The notes under the pieces were generated by a model that worked only from the letters and a program-made list of their open reading frames with translations, searched no databases and had not been told where the DNA came from. The position numbers and the translations under genes were made by a program. A DNA stretch of 64,000 bases from Haloparvum alkalitolerans. Its GTDB lineage: Archaea > Halobacteriota > Halobacteria > Halobacteriales > Haloferacaceae. The DNA lies in NCBI RefSeq assembly GCF_050122995.1, contig NZ_JBNLIA010000001.1:324240-388239 (forward strand). Direction: 5' to 3'. Shown one piece after another: positions 25,116-33,832 of the stretch. How positions within the stretch are numbered: the first letter of the stretch is position 1; each line of letters starts with the position of its first letter.

Positions 25116-26183
25116 TCAGTCGGCGAAGCCGGCGGCGCGGTGGTACGGCGTGCGGGCGATGGTCTCGCGGAGCTCCGAGAGCGACTCCCGGCCGGCCTCG
25201 CTCGCGACGTTCATCACCGCGAACACCTCCTGTCTGGAGATCTTCACGCCGGTCTCGGTGAGCGCGTCCTCCGGCCGCGAGCCGAGCTCGCGGAGCGTGC
25301 CGACCGCGAGCAGGTAGGGGACGCTCCAGGCGGCCATCGTGTTGCCGTGTCTGAGCGGCATCGTCTCGAGGTACGCCTGCGCGTCGTCGAGGAACGAGCG
25401 GGCGTGGTCGGCGGTGCGGTCGACGACGCGGGCCGAGGACTCGCGGTTCTCCGGGGCGACGATCTCCTCCTGCGGGACGCCCTCGTCGGCCAGCCACTCG
25501 GCGGGGATGTAGACGTTGTTCTCCTCCGTGTAGTCGTCGTAGACGTCCTTCGAGACGTTGACGAGCTGGAGCAGGAGCCCGAACTCCTCGGCGGTGTCGT
25601 AGAGGCGCTCGACGCGGTCCCCGTCCACGTCGCCGCGGGTCAGCAGGTTGGTGATCAGGGTGCCGACGGTGCCGGCCGCGTAGTAGCAGTACTGCTCCAG
25701 CTCGGCGCGGTCGTCGATGCGCAGCCCGCCCTCCCCGGCGTGCCGCTCGACGAACATCGCCATCCCGTCGACCATCTCGCGGACCGGCGGGACGACCGCC
25801 TCCCGCACGTCGCGGGGCTGGTCCTCGAAGGTCGCGACCACCGTCGGCGACTCCGCGACGACCGCCCAGTCGTCGTTCCGCTCCGCGGGCGCCGGGATGT
25901 GCGGGTCGACCGCGCTCCGGAACTCGCCGATGGTGGTCGGGTCGTCCGGGTCGAGCACCGCGTCGTAGGTCCGCAGGATCTCCGCCTGCTCCGCGGGCGG
26001 GATGTGGCCGGCGTCCTCGACGGTGTCGGCCACGCGACAGAGGAGGTACCCGAGACAGATGTGGCTCGACATCGGCTCGTCCAGCACGTCGACCGTCAGC
26101 GCGAAGGTGCGCGAGACGCCCTGCACGGCCTCGTGGCACCACGCGAGGTCGGGTTCTCCTGGGGAGGGGTCGCGTCCGCTCAT
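25116..26183 (-). CDS. Squalene/phytoene synthase family protein
   Basis: A 355-residue head-to-head prenyl synthase. Two Mg2+-binding aspartate motifs are visible: DTVED at 53-57 and SKDVYDDYTEEN around 211-221 (Asp213, Asp217). SRTFALTVDVL near the N-terminus is the substrate-site helix. Enzymes of this family join two C15 (squalene) or two C20 (phytoene) diphosphates. Length and the VNVSKDVYDDYTEENNVYIP-type motif suggest squalene synthase rather than CrtB, but this is inference. No carotenoid genes adjoin. It is divergent from acyl-CoA dehydrogenase 2. Confidence 0.86.
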   Translation of the reverse strand: MSGRDPSPGEPDLAWCHEAVQGVSRTFALTVDVLDEPMSSHICLGYLLCRVADTVEDAGHIPPAEQAEILRTYDAVLDPDDPTTIGEFRSAVDPHIPAPAERNDDWAVVAESPTVVATFEDQPRDVREAVVPPVREMVDGMAMFVERHAGEGGLRIDDRAELEQYCYYAAGTVGTLITNLLTRGDVDGDRVERLYDTAEEFGLLLQLVNVSKDVYDDYTEENNVYIPAEWLADEGVPQEEIVAPENRESSARVVDRTADHARSFLDDAQAYLETMPLRHGNTMAAWSVPYLLAVGTLRELGSRPEDALTETGVKISRQEVFAVMNVASEAGRESLSELRETIARTPYHRAAGFAD

Positions 26184-26212
26184 TTAGCTATCGGTCCTTA
26201 TGGAAGCAGACA

Positions 26213-26220
26213 TAAAAAGT
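26213..26220 (-). promoter_or_regulatory. TATA box of squalene/phytoene synthase gene
   Basis: Minus-strand TTTTTATG, about 31-37 bp upstream of ATG 26183, in the divergent region. Confidence 0.5.
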
Positions 26221-26340
26221 GTCGTGGGCCGTCCGAGCGCCGCGGATCGGTCCGGATCCACCCCGCCGACCGTCCGAGGGCGCCCCTGCGCCGCCGACCC
26301 GGTCGCCGCGGCCGGTCCCACATCAAAGACCGTGTAGTAA

Positions 26341-26349
26341 CTCATAAGG
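26341..26349 (+). promoter_or_regulatory. TATA box of acyl-CoA dehydrogenase 2
   Basis: CTCATAAGG, 23-31 bp upstream of ATG 26372; consistent with a leaderless transcript. Confidence 0.5.
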
Positions 26350-26371
26350 ACGCCCGACGGGGAGAACTCGT

Positions 26372-27520
26372 ATGGACTTCACGCTCTCCGCCGAGCAGAA
26401 GCAGATCCGCGACACCGTCGCGGAGTTCGTCGACGAGGAGGTCGAACCCCGGGCCGCCGAGATCGACGCGGAGGACGAGTTCCCCGCCGATCTGGTCGAC
26501 CAGATGGCCGACCTCGGGCTGATGGGCATGCCGTTCCCGGTCGAGTACGGCGGCGCCGGCCTCGACTACCACAGCTACGCCATCGGACTGGAGGAGATCG
26601 CCCGCGGCTCCGGCGGCCTCGCGACCGTCGTCGCCGCCCACACGTCGCTCGCGGGCAACATGATCTACGCCTTCGGCGACGAGGCGCAGAAGGAGACGTT
26701 CCTCACGCCGCTCAACGAGGGGGCCGACGTGGGCGCGTTCGCGCTCTCGGAGGCCGGCGCCGGCTCCGACGTGCCGGCGATGGACACGACCGCGGAGTAC
26801 GACGCCGACACCGGCGAGTACGTCGTCAACGGCGGGAAGCTCTGGATCTCCAACGGCTCGGTCGCGGACACGGTCACCCTGTTCGCCAAGACGGACCCCG
26901 ACGCGGGCCGGAAGGGCATCTCCTCGTTCGTCGTCCGCCCCGAGGAGGACGAGGGGTTCATCGTGGAGGGGACGGAGAAGAAGCTCGGCGACAAGGGCTG
27001 TCCGACCGCGGAGCTCCGCTTCGACGACATGCGACTGCCCGAGGACCGCCTGCTCGGCGCGGAGGGCGACGGCTTCGTGCAGGCGCTCAAGACGCTCAAC
27101 GGCGGCCGGATCACCATCGCGGCGCGGTCGGTCGGCATCGCGCGCGCCGCCCTGGAGGACGCCGTCGAGTACGCCGGCGACCGCGAGCAATTCGACCAGC
27201 CCATCGCCGACTTCCAGGCGATCCAGCACAAGCTCGCGGACATGGACACGAAGGTGCAGTCGGCCAAGCTGCTGATGCACAGGGCCGCGGACAGGAAGAT
27301 CCGGGGCGAGGACTACATCAAGGAGGCCGCGCAGGCGAAGCTGTACGCCTCGGAGATCTCCCGCGAGGTCGCCAACGAGGGGATCCAGATCCACGGCGGC
27401 TACGGCTACACGACGGACTTCCCCCTGGAGCGCTACTACCGCGACGCGAAGCTCAACGAGATCTACGAGGGGACGAGCGAGGTGCTCCGGAACACGATCG
27501 CTCAGCAGCTGTTGGACTGA
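26372..27520 (+). CDS. Acyl-CoA dehydrogenase (copy 2)
   Basis: A 382-residue FAD-dependent acyl-CoA dehydrogenase with the usual features: MDFTLSAEQKQIRDTVAEF at the N-terminus, ALSEAGAGSDVPAM and VVNGGKLWISNG in the FAD domain, QIHGGYGYTTDFPLERYYRDAK, and the catalytic glutamate region IYEGTSEVLRNTIAQ. The C-terminal GYGYTTDFP segment places it near the short/medium-chain or branched-chain acyl-CoA dehydrogenases. Monocistronic; repeat copy B follows in the convergent gap. Confidence 0.95.
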   Translation: MDFTLSAEQKQIRDTVAEFVDEEVEPRAAEIDAEDEFPADLVDQMADLGLMGMPFPVEYGGAGLDYHSYAIGLEEIARGSGGLATVVAAHTSLAGNMIYAFGDEAQKETFLTPLNEGADVGAFALSEAGAGSDVPAMDTTAEYDADTGEYVVNGGKLWISNGSVADTVTLFAKTDPDAGRKGISSFVVRPEEDEGFIVEGTEKKLGDKGCPTAELRFDDMRLPEDRLLGAEGDGFVQALKTLNGGRITIAARSVGIARAALEDAVEYAGDREQFDQPIADFQAIQHKLADMDTKVQSAKLLMHRAADRKIRGEDYIKEAAQAKLYASEISREVANEGIQIHGGYGYTTDFPLERYYRDAKLNEIYEGTSEVLRNTIAQQLLD

Positions 27521-27627
27521 GTACGGGTCCTTCGCACCTCTCTCGAGGGATTCACAGGAAACCACTGGCAGACTCAGAGATCGGCCACGGCTATCCGTTC
27601 AGTGACCGTCGGTTGGTCGGTCGATCG

Positions 27628-27799
27628 TCGCGGCGGCGCGCGCGAGGAACGCGCGCGAGGGAGGGCGCGGGCCGGCCGCCTGCTGTGCGGTTCGCGGCCG
27701 GTCCGCGGCCGAGGCTGGGGAGGTGCGAGGCTGCTGTGCGGTCGCGGTGCCGGCTGGGGCTTTCTGGACGGTGCTGACCCGAGTGGCAGGATCTGTACC
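27628..27799 (+). repeat. Intergenic modular hairpin element, copy B
   Basis: Between convergent genes. It has a GCGCGCG/CGCGCGC hairpin (27636-27658), GAGGGC, then a 13-bp stem (arms 27667-27679 and 27694-27706) with one G-U pair, closing loop CTGCTGTGCGGTTC. GAGGCTGGGGAGGTGCGAGG (27711-27730) follows, then the 3' module GGCTGGGGCTTTCTGGACGG (27752-27771) with GTGCTGACCC and GGCAGGATC. The rest of this 402-bp gap holds nothing I can name. Confidence 0.78.
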
Positions 27800-27922
27800 A
27801 AAACCAGATCAGGAGTGGAGAGGGCCGGCGCGGGATTTCGAGCCGGATACCCCCGCTATCGGCCCCTCCTCGTCACCCGCCACGCGCCATGGAACGGGCC
27901 CGAGAACGACCGCGAAGCGCTC

Positions 27923-28522
27923 TCAGACCCCGAGCCACTCGTCGTTCCGCACCTCGTAGCCGTTCTCTCGACAGAACTCGGCGGCCCGGCGGCGCACGTC
28001 CCGCGAGCCGGGCGCGGCCTCCTTCTCCTCGGTCCGTTCGACGATCCAGTCCGCGATGGCCCGGATGCCCTCGTCCTCGTCGGTCGGACTTATCGCTTCA
28101 AGCTCCCGGAACGTCCGCGCGTAGGCGTCGCGCTGGGAGTCGTCCAGCGACGCGTACGGGAGCGCATCGACCGCCTCCACGACGCGCTTCATCGCGCGGG
28201 CCACCGACGGGCGCTGGACGCGCACGCGCACCGCCTCCGGGGACGTGAAGGTCTCGCCGTCGGCGTCCGGAACGAGGTCCGCGACCGCGTGGCTCCCGTC
28301 GGTCGCCTCGATCTCGCGGTCGCCGACCGTCTCCACGATCTCGCGGCCCGTCGCCGGGAAGGCGACGGACTCGAGGTCGGCCTCGAAGTACGCGAGCTCG
28401 CCGGGGGCGACCGGCGGCTCCGCGTCGTCCCAGCGGTCCATCTCCGCGGCGATGTCCCGTTCCCGCTGGCGGCGGTCGGCGTTGCGCGCCTGTTTCTCGC
28501 GACCGTCCTTTGTGTCTGCCAT
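27923..28522 (-). CDS. Conserved haloarchaeal protein
   Basis: A 199-residue acidic protein opening with a charged coiled-coil-like helix (MADTKDGREKQARNADRRQR) and holding a compact middle domain (YFEADLESVAFPATGREIVETVGDREIEATDG). A helical second half follows (RAMKRVVEAVDALPYASLDDSQRDAYARTFRELEAI). No catalytic motif seen. The middle resembles short haloarchaeal domains with a conserved VEFP-type strand, but I assign no family. Divergent from gatC, with 149 bp between starts. Confidence 0.7.
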   Translation of the reverse strand: MADTKDGREKQARNADRRQRERDIAAEMDRWDDAEPPVAPGELAYFEADLESVAFPATGREIVETVGDREIEATDGSHAVADLVPDADGETFTSPEAVRVRVQRPSVARAMKRVVEAVDALPYASLDDSQRDAYARTFRELEAISPTDEDEGIRAIADWIVERTEEKEAAPGSRDVRRRAAEFCRENGYEVRNDEWLGV

Positions 28523-28671
28523 CCTCGGCGCTTCGCGCTCCCGCCGGATATGTCTATGGGCCGTGTTGACACACCGTCTTTCGGGGCGCCGTCTGCGGTC
28601 GTCGCCCCCGCTCGCGTGCGGCCGGACCGCGCTTCCGAAACCCTTACTCCCGGTCCGCGGCACCCTCCGGT

Positions 28672-28998
28672 ATGAGCGATACGTCCGACGAGAGCGAGGG
28701 CGCGGCCGGCGACGGGGCGTCCGGCGCCGCGGCCGTCGACCCCGAGGAGGTCGAGCACGTCGCCGAGTTGGCGCGCGTCGACCTCGACGAGGCGGAGGTG
28801 GCGACGTTCGCCGAGCAGTTCGCCGACATCCTCGACCACTTCGAGGCGCTCGACGAGGTGCCCGAGACCGACCGCGAGGAGGAACTCGTGAACGTGATGC
28901 GCCCGGACGAGGTTCGCGAGGGGCTCACCCAGGAGGAGGCGCTGGCGAACGCGCCCGACTCCGAGGACGGTTTCTTCAAGGGACCGAAGGTGTCGTAG
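28672..28998 (+). CDS. gatC: Asp-tRNA(Asn)/Glu-tRNA(Gln) amidotransferase subunit C
   Basis: A 108-residue GatC, the small subunit that wraps GatA and GatB. After a haloarchaeal acidic tail (about residues 1-22), the conserved core VEHVAELARVDLDEAEVATFAEQFADILDHFEAL is visible, and MRPDEVREGLTQEEALANAP is the C-terminal GatC belt. It ends at a TAG directly abutting the gatA ATG (0-nt gap). GatB is not in this window. Confidence 0.95.
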   Translation: MSDTSDESEGAAGDGASGAAAVDPEEVEHVAELARVDLDEAEVATFAEQFADILDHFEALDEVPETDREEELVNVMRPDEVREGLTQEEALANAPDSEDGFFKGPKVS

Positions 28999-30273
28999 AT
29001 GGCGGAGCTCAACGCGTTCATCACCGAGGAGACGATCGAGGGGGCCGACGACGGGCCGCTCGCGGGCACCACGGTCGCGGTGAAGGACAACATCTCCACC
29101 GAGGGCGTCCGCACCACCTGCGGTTCCGAGATGCTCGCCGACTACGTCCCGCCGTACGACGCGACGGTCGTCGAGCGCCTGACGGACGCGGGCGCCGAGA
29201 TCGTCGGCAAGGCGAACATGGACGAGTTCGGGATGGGGACGACGACGGAGACCTCCGCGTTCGGCGCCACCCGGAACCCGGTCGACACCGACCGCGTGCC
29301 GGGCGGCTCCTCCGGCGGCTCCGCGGCGGCGGTCGCGGCCGGCGAGGCCGACCTCGCGCTCGGCTCCGACACCGGCGGTTCCGTGCGCTGTCCGGCGGCC
29401 TTCTGCGGCGTCGTCGGCATCAAGCCCACCTACGGGCTGGTCTCGCGGTACGGCCTGATCGCGTACGCCAACTCGCTCGAACAGATCGGCCCCATCGCGC
29501 CGACCGTGCGGGAGGCGGCCGAACTCCTCGACGTCATCGCCGGCCCGGACCCGAACGACGGGACGACGCGCGAGGAAGGCGCCGACTCCGACTACGCCGC
29601 GGCCGCCGACGGCGACGTCGAGGGGCTGACGGTCGGGATCCCGACGGAGCTGTTCGAGGGCGCCGACGAGGGCGTCGTCGAGACGGTCGAGGCGGCCGTC
29701 GCGGACCTCGAAGAGCAGGGCGCGGAGACCGTCGAGGTGTCGCTCCCCTCCGTCGAGCACGCGGTCGCGGCCTACTACGTCATCGCGACCTCGGAAGCCT
29801 CCTCCAACCTCGCGCGCTTCGACGGCGTGCGCTACGGCCACTCCGCGGACGCCGAGGGCAACTGGAACGACACGTTCGCTGCGACGCGCGAGGAGGGCTT
29901 CGGCGCGGAGGTCAAGCGTCGGATCCTTCTCGGCACGTACGCGCTCTCGGCGGGCTACCACGACAAGTACTACGAGAAGGCGCAGGACGCCCGCGCGTGG
30001 GTCCGACAGGACTTCGAGGACGCCTTCGAGGAGGTCGACGTGATCGCCTCGCCGACGATGCCGGTTCCCCCGTTCGAACTCGGCGAGGGGCTCGACGACC
30101 CCCTGAAGCTCTACCTCGCGGATGCCAACACGACCCCCGCGAACCTCGCGAACCTCCCCGCTATCTCCGTCCCCGCCGGCGAGTCGGACGAGCTCCCGGT
30201 CGGGCTCCAGCTCGTCGGGCCGAAGTTCGACGAGGAGACGATCATCCGGGCCGCGAGCGCGGTCGAGAACTGA
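28999..30273 (+). CDS. gatA: Asp/Glu-tRNA amidotransferase subunit A
   Basis: A 424-residue amidase subunit that releases ammonia from glutamine for tRNA-dependent amidation. The amidase triad is visible: Lys29 in VAVKDNIS, Ser104 in PGGSSGGSAAA and Ser128 in GSDTGGSVRCPA. With GatC directly upstream, this is the GatCAB type, converting Asp-tRNA(Asn) and/or Glu-tRNA(Gln). It is somewhat shorter than many bacterial GatA proteins, as is usual in haloarchaea. Confidence 0.97.
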   Translation: MAELNAFITEETIEGADDGPLAGTTVAVKDNISTEGVRTTCGSEMLADYVPPYDATVVERLTDAGAEIVGKANMDEFGMGTTTETSAFGATRNPVDTDRVPGGSSGGSAAAVAAGEADLALGSDTGGSVRCPAAFCGVVGIKPTYGLVSRYGLIAYANSLEQIGPIAPTVREAAELLDVIAGPDPNDGTTREEGADSDYAAAADGDVEGLTVGIPTELFEGADEGVVETVEAAVADLEEQGAETVEVSLPSVEHAVAAYYVIATSEASSNLARFDGVRYGHSADAEGNWNDTFAATREEGFGAEVKRRILLGTYALSAGYHDKYYEKAQDARAWVRQDFEDAFEEVDVIASPTMPVPPFELGEGLDDPLKLYLADANTTPANLANLPAISVPAGESDELPVGLQLVGPKFDEETIIRAASAVEN

Positions 30274-30341
30274 TCGGCCCGGTGTCGGAACCGACCGGGC
30301 GATGGGTGTTCACGCCCGCCCGGACATGTCGCTGGTGACCA

Positions 30342-30350
30342 AGTTTTACA
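30342..30350 (+). promoter_or_regulatory. TATA-like box upstream of 30374
   Basis: AGTTTTACA, 24-32 bp upstream of ATG 30374. It supports that start over a long in-frame extension into gatA. Confidence 0.5.
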
Positions 30351-30373
30351 GTCCCAACAGGAGGTCTGGGAGT

Positions 30374-30781
30374 ATGGAGGAACTTGCGGAGCGCGTCCTC
30401 GAACGGATCAAGGAGGATATCGGCCACGAACCGTTGGTCGGCGTGAGTTACTTCACGGGCGAGGAGGTCGACCACGTCTACCAGAGCGAGTGGGCGAGGG
30501 AGACCTTCGAGCGCGAACAGGTGGACCAGATCGTTCGCGATCTCCAGCTCGAGGCGCTCGGCTACGGCGCCTACGAACGGACCCAGGAGTCGCAGCTACA
30601 CGCGACCGTCCGGGTCTACGAGGAGATGCTCGACGTGGTCGTTCCGGTGAACGACCGCGAGGGGGTCGCGGTCGCGCTCGAGTTGGCCGACGGATACACC
30701 ACGCGGGAGGTCGTCACCCTCGTCGAGGAGGCGATCGCGAAGTCACAGGCGGTCGAACGCGAACCCGTCTACCACGAATGA
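30374..30781 (+). CDS. Small conserved haloarchaeal protein
   Basis: A 135-residue mixed alpha/beta protein (MEELAERVLERIKEDIG, LVGVSYFTGEEVDHVYQSEW, LHATVRVYEEMLDVVVPVND, GVAVALELADGYTTREVVTLVEEAI). The strand-helix pattern resembles the many haloarchaeal one-domain proteins that may sense or bind a ligand, often found near signalling genes. No motif supports a function. It is 100 bp downstream of gatA with its own promoter. Confidence 0.7.
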   Translation: MEELAERVLERIKEDIGHEPLVGVSYFTGEEVDHVYQSEWARETFEREQVDQIVRDLQLEALGYGAYERTQESQLHATVRVYEEMLDVVVPVNDREGVAVALELADGYTTREVVTLVEEAIAKSQAVEREPVYHE

Positions 30782-30818
30782 ACCGCTGACTGGGGGGCGT
30801 CCCGGACCGGTCACCACG

Positions 30819-32237
30819 TCAGTTCAGCCCGAGCGTCTCCGCGCGCTCGGCGACGAACTCCTCGAAGGACCAGCCGACGGGCTCGAAGCGGTAGTCCACG
30901 TCTACGACGGGCGCGTCCACGTCCAGCACGCGCGAGACGTCGCAGGGGGTGCCGGCCAGCACGAGGTCCGCCTCGCAGGCCTCGATCGTCGCCTCCAACT
31001 CGGCGACCTGCGCGTCGGTGTACCCCATCGCGGGCAGCACGCGGTCGAGGTGGTCGTACTCGGCGAGCGTCTCCGCCACGGACCCGACCGCGGCCGGTTC
31101 GGGGTCGACGCGCTCGGCGGCCCCGTAGCGCCGCGCCGCGACGGTCGCGGCCCCGCGGGCGGCGTCGCCGTGGGTGACGGTCGGACCGTCTTCGATAGCG
31201 AGCACGCGTGCGCCCTCGATCCGGTCCGGGTCGGGGACGCTCACGACCGACTCCGCGCGGAGGACCGGGGCCTCCGCCGGCGCGACCTCGCGGACGTTCT
31301 CCTCGACGGTCGCGATCCCCTCCGGCTCGGCGGCCGCGAGCTTGGTGAGACAGACCGCGTCCGCGGCGCGGAGGTTCGCCTCGCCGGGATGGTAGCGACG
31401 CTCGTGGCCGGGGCGTGTGGGGTCGGCGAGCACGAGGTGGACGTCCGGCTCGGCGAACGGGAGTTCGTTGTTGCCGCCGTCCCAGACCACCACGTCCGCC
31501 TCCGCGGCGGCGTTCGCGAGGACCGCCTCGTAGTCGACGCCGGCGTGGACCGGGTGTCCCGCCTCGACGTGCCAGGCGTACTCCTCGCGCTCCTCCAGCG
31601 TGAGGTCGGCGTCGTCGAGGTCCGCGGGCGTGGCGAACCGCTCCGCGCGCTTCTCGATCAGGTCGCCGTACGGCATCGGCTCGCGGACGACGGCCACGTC
31701 CGCGCCGCGCGCGTCGAGCGCGTCCGCGAGCCCCCGGGCGACGGAGGACTTTCCGCAGCCCGTCCTGACCGCGTCCACCGCGAGGACGGGGGTGTCGAGG
31801 GCGACCTGCATCGTCTCCGGGCCGAGCAGTTCGAAGTCCGCGCCGGCCGCGAGCGCGCGGGAGGCGGCGTGCATCACCGCCTCGTGGCTCACGTCGGAGT
31901 AGGAGAAGACGACGCGGTCCGCGCCGGCGTCCGGGACCGCGGGGTGGGTGCCGGTCACGACCGCCTCCAGTTCCGCCTCCGGGACGATCGGAACCCCCTC
32001 GTCGTAGCCGGGCCCCGCGAGTTCGGGCGGGTAGCGCGGGCGGTCGGCAGCCTCGCCGTCCTCCGTCTCCTCGCTACCGCCCTCCGCCTCCTCGCCGCCC
32101 TCCGCCTCCCCGAGGTTCTGGCCGGGCGCGCGCGTGACCGCGACGACGCGCTCCGCGGGCGTGGCGCCGCGGAAGCGGACGTTGAAGTCGTGGAAGTCGC
32201 GCCCCGCGGCGCCCATGATCGCGACGCGTTCGGTCAT
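30819..32237 (-). CDS. Cyclic 2,3-diphosphoglycerate synthetase-like P-loop protein
   Basis: A 472-residue protein of the cPGS family, which in methanogens joins the phosphates of 2,3-diphosphoglycerate to form a cyclic osmolyte or stabiliser. Seen: an N-terminal Rossmann-like domain (MTERVAIMGAAGRDFHDFN), a modified P-loop TGCGKSS at 159-165 and a large C-terminal domain. Residues 43-66 are a Gly/Glu-rich insert (EGGEEAEGGSEE) with no counterpart in the fold. Haloarchaea are not known to accumulate cyclic diphosphoglycerate, so this homologue may have another GTP/ATP-dependent role. Confidence 0.75.
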   Translation of the reverse strand: MTERVAIMGAAGRDFHDFNVRFRGATPAERVVAVTRAPGQNLGEAEGGEEAEGGSEETEDGEAADRPRYPPELAGPGYDEGVPIVPEAELEAVVTGTHPAVPDAGADRVVFSYSDVSHEAVMHAASRALAAGADFELLGPETMQVALDTPVLAVDAVRTGCGKSSVARGLADALDARGADVAVVREPMPYGDLIEKRAERFATPADLDDADLTLEEREEYAWHVEAGHPVHAGVDYEAVLANAAAEADVVVWDGGNNELPFAEPDVHLVLADPTRPGHERRYHPGEANLRAADAVCLTKLAAAEPEGIATVEENVREVAPAEAPVLRAESVVSVPDPDRIEGARVLAIEDGPTVTHGDAARGAATVAARRYGAAERVDPEPAAVGSVAETLAEYDHLDRVLPAMGYTDAQVAELEATIEACEADLVLAGTPCDVSRVLDVDAPVVDVDYRFEPVGWSFEEFVAERAETLGLN

Positions 32238-32340
32238 GGTCGAGCGGTCGGCGGCCGGCGACATAATCGGTGGGGCCGCGGTCGCCGAGCGACCTGCCGC
32301 TCGACCGCGCTCCGCCTCGCGCCGCGTCGCCGGGACGGGA

Positions 32341-32348
32341 GTATTTAT
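32341..32348 (+). promoter_or_regulatory. TATA box of ZIP transporter
   Basis: GTATTTAT, 24-31 bp upstream of ATG 32372; leaderless spacing. Confidence 0.6.
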
Positions 32349-32371
32349 GACCGCTCGCCGAAGCCGACCGC

Positions 32372-33154
32372 ATGAACCACTTCTGGACGATGCTGTGGGT
32401 GACGACGGTCGCGGGGGCGGCCACGGGACTCGGCGCACTCCCCGTGTTCGTGCGCTCGCGGGTGAGCCACCGCACCTACGACGCCTCGCTCGGCCTCGCG
32501 GCGGGGATCATGATCGCCGCCAGCGTCTTCGGGCTGATCCTCCCGGGAACGGAGGAGGGCGGGCTGCGGCCGGTGCTGGTCGGCGTCTTCCTCGGCGGCT
32601 TCGTCCTCCTGGGCGGCAACCGGGTCATCCCGCACATCCACGCGCGGTACCGCGGGTGGCGGCGCGAGGGCGGCGCGCCCCCGGACGACCCCGAGAAGCT
32701 CTCGACCGTCCGCCGCGCCCTGCTGATCGGCGGGGCGATAACCCTCCACAACGCGCCGGAGGGGCTCGCGGTCGGCGTCGCGTTCGCGTCCGGGCTGGAG
32801 TCGGTCGCGCTGCTTCTGGCCGTCGTCATCGGCCTCCAGAACGTCCCCGACGGCTTCGCGTTCGCGCTCCCGATGGGCGACGCGGGGCTGTCGAACCCCC
32901 GGGTCCTCCTGTACACGACGCTGTCGGGGCTCGTGCCGCAGGTGCTCGCCTCGATCTTCGGCTTCGGGCTGGTCTCGGTCGCCACCGGCGTCTTCCCCGT
33001 CGCGGCCGGGTTCGCCGCGGGCGCGATGATGGCCGTGGTCTTCCGCGAGATGATCCCGTCCTCGCACGGGCACGGGCACGCCGACGCCGCGACCGCCGCG
33101 TTCCTCGTCGGCTTCGCGCTGCTGATCGTCGTCGACGCGGTGCTGGCCGTCTGA
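32372..33154 (+). CDS. ZIP-family divalent metal transporter
   Basis: A 260-residue membrane protein with about eight helices. The metal-binding helices carry HNAPEGLAVGVAF (about residue 127) and NVPDGFAFALP (about 160), the signatures of the ZupT/GufA branch. A cytosolic loop with His/Pro/Lys residues joins helices 3 and 4. It imports zinc, iron or a similar divalent ion down its gradient. Monocistronic; a decayed repeat copy C follows in the convergent gap. Confidence 0.92.
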   Translation: MNHFWTMLWVTTVAGAATGLGALPVFVRSRVSHRTYDASLGLAAGIMIAASVFGLILPGTEEGGLRPVLVGVFLGGFVLLGGNRVIPHIHARYRGWRREGGAPPDDPEKLSTVRRALLIGGAITLHNAPEGLAVGVAFASGLESVALLLAVVIGLQNVPDGFAFALPMGDAGLSNPRVLLYTTLSGLVPQVLASIFGFGLVSVATGVFPVAAGFAAGAMMAVVFREMIPSSHGHGHADAATAAFLVGFALLIVVDAVLAV

Positions 33155-33197
33155 CGGTGAGCTGCCGACCGGCCGAACGAGCGGGCACGGCCGTCGT

Positions 33198-33300
33198 GGT
33201 GCCGTGCTGTCGGCGCGCGCCGCGGCGGAGTGGGACCGAGAGACGCAGCCGGCTGGTCCGGCCGGGGCTTCCCGGGTGGTGCTGACCCGATCGGTAAGCT
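33198..33300 (+). repeat. Decayed modular intergenic element, copy C
   Basis: Shares a 23-bp identical stretch with copy A (33198-33220 against 9626-9648), then lacks the variable-arm hairpin. It keeps a degraded 3' module: GGCTGGTCCGGCCGGGGCTT (33250-33269), GGGTGGTGCTGACC and GATCGG. Located between convergent genes, in the same orientation as the other copies. Confidence 0.65.
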
Positions 33301-33370
33301 TCGCGGTCGGGGCGGAGGCACCGCCGTTCGACTGACCCGCTCTAAACGCCGAGACCGCGCCGCAGCATCG

Positions 33371-33655
33371 CTACGCTTCGTCGACCAGGAACTCGGGCTC
33401 GGCGATGCGCTCGGACTTGCACTCGGGGCACCGCGAGGGCTCGTTCACGGGGTCGTCGAAGCCGTCGAAGCCGCAGTCGCGGCACGCGGGCGGGGCGACG
33501 AGGAACTGCTCGTCCTCGCCCACCGACTGCGCGACGTGGTCGAGGTGGTCGTAGACGACCGGCGTCGGCAGCTCGAGCGCGGCCGCGAGGTCGCTCGCGG
33601 TTGCGGGCCCCTCGCGCAGACGGTCCGCGATGCGCTGGCGGGTGGTCGGCTCCAT
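33371..33655 (-). CDS. Small HTH plus zinc-ribbon transcription-factor-like protein
   Basis: A 94-residue protein with an N-terminal winged-helix-like segment (RQRIADRLREGPATASDLAAAL, then PVVYDHLDHVA) followed by a C-terminal zinc ribbon (CRDCGFDGF ... CPECKSERIAE). The CxxC pairs are about 20 residues apart. This two-domain layout is common among archaeal transcription regulators with ribbon tails; the ribbon may contact nucleic acid. ATG 33655 (MEPTTRQRI) is chosen over an upstream in-frame ATG at 33703. Confidence 0.82.
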   Translation of the reverse strand: MEPTTRQRIADRLREGPATASDLAAALELPTPVVYDHLDHVAQSVGEDEQFLVAPPACRDCGFDGFDDPVNEPSRCPECKSERIAEPEFLVDEA

Positions 33656-33800
33656 GCCGGCCGTTGGCCGGCCGGCGAGAAAAGCCCCGCGGCGGCAGGG
33701 CACCGAAACGCGCTCGCGTTCCCCTCTCGGCCGGCAGCACTCCGCTATCGGTCGTGCGCGGCCCCCGTCCGGTTCCGGATTTCGGTCGGCCTAAGTCACA

Positions 33801-33810
33801 AAAACCATAA
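33801..33810 (+). promoter_or_regulatory. TATA-like box of nucleotidyltransferase
   Basis: AAAACCATAA, 23-32 bp upstream of ATG 33833, flanked by further A-rich sequence. Confidence 0.5.
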
Positions 33811-33832
33811 CCGCGGACCGGAAGATGCACTC

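Noticed and set aside
26200..26337. 45-codon plus-strand ORF between squalene/phytoene synthase and acyl-CoA dehydrogenase
   Set aside because: The intergenic sequence carries divergent promoters, and the ORF lacks sensible composition or a placed TATA box.
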